This document shows positions 14,801 through 23,800 of a stretch of DNA of 64,000 nt, piece by piece; positions within the stretch are counted from its first letter, which is position 1, and every line of letters starts with the position of its first letter. Source of the DNA: Ptychodera flava (taxonomy: Eukaryota > Hemichordata > Enteropneusta > Ptychoderidae); the NCBI RefSeq assembly GCF_041260155.1, contig NC_091928.1:34165388-34229387 (forward strand), read 5' to 3'. Both the position numbers and the translations under genes were made by a program. The notes under the pieces were generated by a model. It was not told where the DNA came from and ran no database searches. It saw only the letters and a program-made list of their open reading frames with translations.

Positions 14801-17800
14801 TTGCCCCAAAAATACAAAATTACAGATTTCATTAGAAAATCAATACATATTACTTAGTTTATCTATAGAAACCTGTATACCAAATTTAAAAGCTATCAGA
14901 CCAGTAATATTTTTGACCAAAAATGGCAAAAATTGCCTTAAAAATGCAAATTTGCATATTTCTGCACAATATGAACAAATCTGAAATAGATCATCACGAG
15001 GGACATATGTACCAAATATCAAAGCTATCTGACTGTTAGTTTTGAAGGAGAAGATTTTTAAAGATTTTTTTACCAAAAATGACAAAAATTGCCTTAAAAA
15101 TACAAATATGCAAATTTCACCAAGATTTGAACAAATCTGACTGAAGTCACCCTAAGTAAACTGCATATCAAATTTCAAAGCAATCGGACAAGCGGTTTCA
15201 GAGAAGAAGATTTTTTTACCAAAAACACCAAAAAATGCCCCAAAATACAAATATGCAAATTTCACCACGATTTGAACAAACTTAAGTGAGGTCACCCCAA
15301 GTGAACTGCATATAAAATTTCAAAGCAATTGGACTTGCAGTTTCAGAGGAGAAGGCAATTGTTGACAGACGACGGACGACGACGGATAATCAACCTATTT
15401 GATAAGCTCCGCGTCGCTGACAGCAGAGCTAAAAATACAGATTTGCATATTTCATCACAATTTGAACAAATCTATAGATTACAGTGTTTCTCTGCATGCT
15501 CACCGAAGCGGGCAATTTCTGCCCCATTCATCAAAATTAGGGGGCAAACTTGAATTTGAGGGGGCAGTTTTTTTTAATGCTTACTAATGACATTGGGCCC
15601 AAACAACATATCCTATCAAAACATGAACATAAAATGCATGGCACTGGTATCCATGGAGACTGAAGCACAACTATGTCCTTTACTGTGTTTTCTTTTCGAT
15701 GCGTACACTCCACGTTATCACGTCACCAAAATTGAATGACAGGCGATATTTTGTCTTTTCCGGGGGAATAACGGCAAATTTACAGGTCACTACACAGTGC
15801 GCTTGGGTCACCATCATACGGACGTGCGTGCTGTGTTTTGTGCGCGATTTTCGCGCAGTCAGTAACTTGCAAAGGGCAGAAAAAGGCTCGAAATGCGCAA
15901 TTTGCGCAATCGCGCAGTCGAGAGAAAACCCTGAGATTACCGTATACCGGTACGGTAGTCTATAGTAACTAAAAAAATGAAAAAATCACAACAAATGGCC
16001 GCCCAGTGGCCATATTGGATTGTATTGCGAAATAAATTGACATGCATATATATGCCATAGTACTTTATCTATGTACATGTACCAACACTGAATGAAATTG
16101 CTTCAGGGAAAGTTGAGTAATACGGTAGTTCAAATACTGGTATGTCCCCGAAGAGACAAAATATGAAAAGCAGAGATGTACTACAACAATATGATATAAC
16201 AATACCTTGGATTTTGTAAACCGCACAAAATCCCGATGAGCAGCCTTGCTTGAAGAAAGCAAAAGTTTGAAGGCGGAGTAGTAATCGTATCGCTTGATCA
16301 TTGAAACTACTCTTTTTGTAAATGATGGTCTCTGAAAAAAATGGAAAAGCCATTATGGATGTGGAGAGAGAGAGAGAGAGAGAGAGAGTCGGAGCTTTTG
16401 AAAAACAGAGATTAAAATGGTGTTATTTGGTGGCACTTGGGGAGTATTTTTTCAGATTATTTTCATATAAAAACTCAAAGAAAAAGAAATCTGTGAGAGT
16501 GTTCCATAACTTTTATTCCAGTTCACTGATTTCAATGAAGATTACACTTTTTGAAAACGAAAACATAGCGACAGACATACATTTATTCATCGATGTCAAA
16601 ATTATCACCATAACACTTAAGCTTACCGGTATGTGTTCTCAGCCTGATACACATACCGGTACACGTCCAGCCGAGCCTAAAAATAGATTGTTTTGCTTTG
16701 GGAAGGAATACAAAATACCACAAAATTATACTGTGTTGCTCAAATTTGATCAGAATTGGTTCATACCAGTATGGATACCAAAGATCAACAATAAATGTTG
16801 TTTCTGTTTGTTCAGTGCAGGAAAAATCTACGTTGATGTTATGACAATTGCTGCACAGTACAACCAGAAAAACAACAAGAAATATTTAAACCAGAAAATT
16901 AAGAATGACAAAAGTAAATAAGGTCTGAAACTTTAGGTACTGAAGGTCAACTTCAGCAACATGCATAGCAGAGAATCTTTCAACCATGGATGTACAAAAA
17001 TAGACATCCATGGTTTCAGCAGATCTGTTAATATGTCACAGTTCATAAACAATGACAGGAAATGACCAATAAGCTGTTCCAGTTACTGCTACCACTCCCA
17101 AACATAATAGGTACCCTGCATACAAATAGGTTAAAGGTCACAATCCTCTTATTCAGATGTGTGCGCTGATTCAGTTCACTGCCACCACTCCTGCAGATTT
17201 GCAGGATTTCCTTTTTTCTTACCTCATTTGCACATTTTTGACACTGACGTGTTCATTTGAACAAATTCACATCTCAACCCCTACATATACCTGTACACCA
17301 AATACTGAGATGGTAGATTTGGCGGTATGGGAGCCTTTGTGTGTGATGGACATACCGGTACATCCGCACATACATACCCACATACATACATACAGACAAA
17401 CAGATGCCACTGACTCATCATATAAGCTCTTTTTGGTATTTATATACATACCAAATATGAGCAAACAAACGAAATTCTAACCTCCCATAAAATCTTCAGT
17501 GTACTCCTTGGCATGTTTACTCGGTTAAGTCGGTTACCTAACGCACAGTCCCTATGGAGAGACCATGGCTAACGTTACTGCCTGTGCCATGCAAATATGG
17601 CTGCCATCGATGAGTTGCACTTGGGCTTACGATCTCAGATGACATGACAAACTCACGAGATTTGCAAGATCAATGAGAATTACGTTTGCAGCCTGCAGGA
17701 TTGATGCTCATGCTTGCATTTTGCTTGTAAATCACTGTCATTTTGTTTTCCCCGTACATTTTATTGTTTTATTTTTCAAAAACATACTGTACATACATAC

Positions 17801-20800
17801 ATACATACATACATACATACATACATACACACATACATAAAGACGCCATCGACTTCAGCTTAAGCGATAAACTCACATTGGTATAACCAAATGTGAGCTA
17901 AAAATTAATCTTTTCATTTCTTGCAAGGGGGAGCTAGGAATTTGCAAGAGGGCGCCACACCCCTGTTACCTTATTCAGGGAGAACAGTGCATTGGATATT
18001 CCTCAGGGAAGTCTATCTGGACAAATTCATAGAATAGTATTAAAAATAAAAACATAGGGCCAAAGTCCCTAAATTAAGTATTTCCTAAGTGCAGGGTTTT
18101 ACATCACTTTTAACTTTTGAGAGTCCCTGGGACTCCTGGTGTTAGAAAATGGGAGTCCTACATCAAAATATGGGGGTCCCAATTTATTTCACAAAAATGT
18201 TTTATAGTTTATCAATGCCATGGTCTTCACTGTGTTCAATTAGTATTAATTTGCATACACAGAGACAACAAGGTTCCATATTGTACATGGAGGGGTAACT
18301 ATTGTGCAACACATGCACACAACTATAGGGCATATTCAACTGACTCTGTATAGTTTGAACCGCCTGTATAACTATAATGAAGAGTTGAAGACAAAAACAC
18401 ATTTCACTAACCTTTTTATCGATTAATTTTGGTGTTTGACCCAACTTACATTAGTTTAATTCACGTACGCGTGTGTAACTATCTGTGGCTTATCGAGTCA
18501 CGGACTCGTACTACCATACATACTAGTCAATCCGTTCGCCAAGTTTGATCACATTTTTTGACAAGCACGCCACAAAATCCGCCACAAAATGGAAAGAAAC
18601 CACTAAGTATCGAGAAAAAAGTTTCATGTCCGGTTTATTTCAGTTAAAAAAATGCGTAACACGTAGGAAATGTCTCGCAATGTCAACAGTTCAGAACAAC
18701 TACATTTCATTTACAAACCGGGTCGACTGTTATGGCCGTCTCGCTTCAGGACGGCCGGAGGTCAAATATCAACAGTTTAAAGGGGCTTTTTGGCAGTCAA
18801 ACGCTTGAAAATTACAAAATACACTTCAATTTAACCGAATCCTTACAAATTTCTCAATCTTGCATGTTTTGGACTTCGAAAACTTAACCTCGGGTTCCAT
18901 GTCGAGAGTTAGGCATCACACAGTGCCGCCATCTTGGCCGCCGATACGTTCGAAGTTCACTATCGCGATCGATTGGTCACCAAATCGCGTCATTTTTCCA
19001 TAAAATATTCTCAAAAAAACTGTAAAATCTATCATTTCTATCACCCAGAGGGCAGTAGCTTGGCATAATATAGTTGTCTTCCGTGTCTACGGCATGGTAA
19101 AGCTTTCAAAACGTACGTACGTGTTTCGTTCAATGCACTGTGGCCGTATCCGCGTACGGGTGAAACTGCAGACCTGATTAAATATTCATGAAAACCGCTG
19201 ACCTCTTTTGAAGAAAGTTCGCATAAATTACTGGAATTTTCGATTGTTAGGCTGCATGATGTCATTATTTTAGTCCTTATATGGTACTAAACTGGGTTCA
19301 AAGGGTCAGGAATACCCTCCTTCTGGCTGAGTTCGGCAATGCATAGCTAAGTTAGGCATAAGTATAGAACGCAATCACTGTCGGTTTATATACCGACGTG
19401 GCGCTGAGAGCGAGAATGCCGTGTCGGTTTATAAACCGACGCGGCACTTTAAGGGTTAAAGTACGGGGTCGGTAAGGTTTACTGGGATGTGTTTTACGTG
19501 TTCAGCAGCTTCGCAAGGTGTACACCAGCAACAGATATTGCTGCGTCCCAAGGGACGCGTGGTTTAGTTTTTGAGGGGTCCTGCGTCGGTTTTATGCGTA
19601 AAGGACGCAGAAATGCGCGTCATGTAAAACCCTGCTAAGTGTATGAAATCCTACTAAAAATTAAAAAAGAAAAAAAGAAAAAGAAAATTTTAGAATTTCA
19701 AAAAAAACCAAGAGGGTTTAAAGTTTTCTTACACCAACAGCTTTAAAATGAATCCGCACAAGTGGTATGTCAGAAGAGAATTGTAAAAATTTGAGAGTGC
19801 AAATATCTGTCCCTGGGGTGCATTCTACCTGCAATCACGGGGTAGAGTAACCATGACACACCAAGTATACTAAGAAAACTCACCAGTGACCTACATTGGT
19901 ACATACAAATCAAATAGCATTTATAGTTGGCATCATCTTCATCCTCATCCTCAAAGGTCAGGCAAAAATGAGTATGAGGATGGCGCCACGCTTACAGCCT
20001 CAGCTTCACATCGGTCATATCCCATTATTCCCAACTGCGTGTAATGGAATGATAAGTGTAAAAAGGACTGTAAAAATGTGCTCCCAGATTCATATCACTT
20101 TAAATGTTAATCAAAACGTGGAGTTTGTATCTCACAATATTTAGTAATGTCTTCTCTTAATATCCATTTCTAACGATGTAGTTACAACTCGAAATTCTTC
20201 GCCCTTAGAGATTGAATGCTGTCTTATGTTTAATCCTCTTTCTACCAAGCTTCATAATCAAATCATACAAATAAATACAACTCAGGAGAAAGAGGATTAA
20301 AGGTATACAGTCACCTGTAATCAAAGGGGCGTTCCTTGGAATTCAAAATGCCCATGTCAGGGCGCTGTTTTTTAAAAAGCAGCCACCCGCTTAAAATCTG
20401 TGATTGGTTAGATTTTCTCTTTCCATGGTCACTGTGGCGAAATTGGAACAGGTGACAGTGTACCGGTACCTTTAATACGTTGACTTTTCAGGCCTCAAAT
20501 CATAGTTATACAATTGTTTTATATGTCCTCTAAATAATTAGGGCTCTTATATTGCCTCTCATGGTGGCGACATTTAAACATTTCAGACCATGGATGTCTT
20601 TTTTGCACCAATTTTCAGAAAATCTTAACACAAGAGTTGACAGGACACCAACAAACACATCCAGGGATCATGGAATGAAAATTATGAACACTACCAAAAC
20701 CCAGTGTTTAAGAGATATTCTACTGATAAAATATTACCTGCCAACCAGTTTTACAATTCAAAAGAAAGTTGTGAAAGAATGGAGTTGTTATTTTTTAAAG

Positions 20801-23800
20801 TTGTGGCCGAATTTTATCATTTATCTGTCATGTGGTAGCATCACTTCGGCATTCTTTGTACATGATGCTAAAGCTGATGCTGAGTAGCATCATTTCCAAC
20901 GTCAGCTAGAAAGTCAGTGGAGGCAGAGGATGAGGATGACGCCAACTTTACACTCGTATAGCTTTTTGGGTAATTTATTATGCTATGACACAATGTAGCT
21001 GCAAACTGTAGCTAGCTATGATGAGGTAGTCATAGCGATTTTTAGTTTTTGCAACCTTGCTCACCAGTAGTGCTATATAATGTCAAAGGACCTATTGTTT
21101 GGAAAATAAGGGCGACATCAGTTTAGCCATGGAGCTAGAAACATTAAATGGAGCAAGAAACGTTTCTAGGTCCATGGTGTAGCGCACCCATTTGTACTAT
21201 ATGCAAATACACACACCTAGCATTTTGTTTTGTCAGCGATCGCTGTCTCTTACTTAGATTATTTTCAACCCCTAAAATGTTCAGGTTAATGTCCACAATT
21301 CTGAAGTGTTCTTTTTTGATGGATATGTGCAATGACACATACAGGTATTAGAACAACCAGATATTTGGTACCTTGAGTGAGCTATGCTGATGTCGCACTT
21401 ATTTTCAAAACAATAGGGCCTTTAGCATTGTAGCAATTTAATATAGTGTTCCTGATGAGAGAGGTGGCAAAAAACAAAAAAAATCACTGACCGCCTCACT
21501 GTTGAGCTACAAGTTTGCAGCTATTGCACAGTGATGACACAATCTATGTAGCCGAGAAAATAAAGTAATTAAACTTTTCACCCCCAGTTCCCTGTATACA
21601 GGTCCAACTTTACCATAGAAAACAATGGATTTGGGACAAACCATGGTGGTGAAAGGGTTAAACTTACCACAAATGGTGTTATGGTTACACGCATCTTCTT
21701 TGCTGATTTACGGGTCGACGTCGTTTGAGCATGGGGGTGGGAAGAGCTTCCTGCGTCCATGGTGGGAGTTGGACGTTTTCTCTTTCTTGTTTCAAAATAA
21801 TTGCCTTTGGCTGCTCTCTTCTCCAGAGCGTCTTTAAACTGAGATAATTCCTTATTACGTTTAGTGATCTTCTCCAATAACCCATAGCAGATGTTGCAGA
21901 GAGCTCTGTCTTCCACCAGTCTTGGGGATATTGGTGAAGAAAGGTCAAATACGTCGATCACAGCATCTAGGACGGACTGTTCTGTACCTTGAACTTTGGA
22001 TTGAAACAAATGCCTCTTATAACCTTTTGACTTCTTCTCAAACACTCTACCGCAATGGAAGCACTACATGGCAAAAGTGGCAAGAGTTACAAAAAACAAG
22101 CAAAAATTAGACAAGGATTTCAAAGGATGAGGGCAGATTCAAGGAAAAACAAAGCATAAATTGTCTACAGTACGACTGTCAAGCATCTGGTTTGTGTCAA
22201 TGGGATCGCTTCCATGACCAGGACACGCTAGACCTTGATAAAATTTCCCAGAGGTCGGGAAAGAGACCAGTTCTGTGTAGCACAGTACAGCAGATCTACT
22301 GTTCAAAATGTATGCGTTTTCTGTGGGAAGGAATTATATATAGCACTGTGGGCTTAAGCCAGACTTGATGAGTTGATAGTGCAGAGTAACTTGAATTGCA
22401 AGGCATATGACTGCTTGACACAATGCATATGGTGTCATTTGCTCTGCAAGATTCACCATATGCCATGGTCACGATATTTGATAAATCTAATTACGATAGC
22501 GTTTGATCAAATGAGGGCATTTAAGAAATAATACATGTGAATCTATAATAAATACAACGTCATGTTCAAAGCTATTTGCCAATTTGAAAACACTTCGCAA
22601 ATGCACGCCTATTAGTTAGTCTCAGGCCATTATGGTCAACCGGCAAAGCCATCCTGCTGTGTGTATAAGCCAAACCATTTGGTATACCAATGTGCTGTTA
22701 TCGTACTGTATAAGCTGAAGTTTGTGGCGTCTGTATGTACCGGTATGTACCAGTATGTGTGTATGTACCGGTATGTATTTACATGTACATGTATGTGTTT
22801 ACTTAACCACTGTTTATGACCACTGCTTTGTTGCACTGTGCTACATAAATGTTCACTTATTAGTTACTTGTGAATCTTTGTGAGAGTGGGACAAGACTGG
22901 CACTTTCTACAACTGATAATTTTAATGAGTTTACTAATTCATCTGTACAAGTTACAAGCCAAACTGTAGATGATGAAAAATGTTGCAAAAAGAAGTGCAT
23001 GCGTGTGTGCATGAAATTGATTTTCTCTTATTTTACTCAAACTCTTGATTTACTATACATGGCAATATTTACTATATCTTGTCATTTGTAAATGTTTCTC
23101 AATTACCGGTAGAACGTGGTGTTTGAAAGTGAAGATGTGGATATTTGAAATTTGATATTTGAATTTCAGGCAAAAACTAACTTCACTTCACATGGTAACC
23201 TAGGGATAAACTATAAACAATTTTTCTCGTAAAAAACTTTGATATATAAGTGCATTTATATGTGTATTATGTTATATATTTAGTTTCAGGTTGTAATAAG
23301 TTTCTTGACAATGATTGTATTCTCTGTAAAGTTACAAGCCAAACTGTAGATGATGATTAATGTTACAGCCATTGCTACTTTCAATTGCACTGCAGGTAGT
23401 TGAAAGAATTACTGTGACATCTGATCTCAATTATTGTGGCATGTGATCTCTTATCATTCAAATTGAATTGAAATGATTATTTTAAAAGGATACTACCGGT
23501 AGTATTCTTTGAAAGGTTCACGGCATGTTTTTGAGCATGTCCATTGTCCCAAAACAGTAATATTTCCAATTTTGTCGTACTTTCAACAATTAGAAGGGTA
23601 ACACCCTTGCAAACATCCAATCCAAATTTGAGAGCAATTGGGCTAGTGGTTTCAGAGAAGAAGAAATTTTACTTAAAATGAGAAAAGTAACCAAAAAATT
23701 CAGCAAAAATACAGAAATCAAGATATCTTCACGATATTCATTAAACTGATTTTGATCAACCTTAGGAACCTGTATACAAAATATCAAAGCTATCAGATTA

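Noticed and set aside
16322..16921. Open + strand frame of 199 codons
   Set aside because: Begins in a (GA)n microsatellite (RERERER), has no recognisable motif or splice context, and overlaps the acceptor side of a supported - strand exon. Likely chance.
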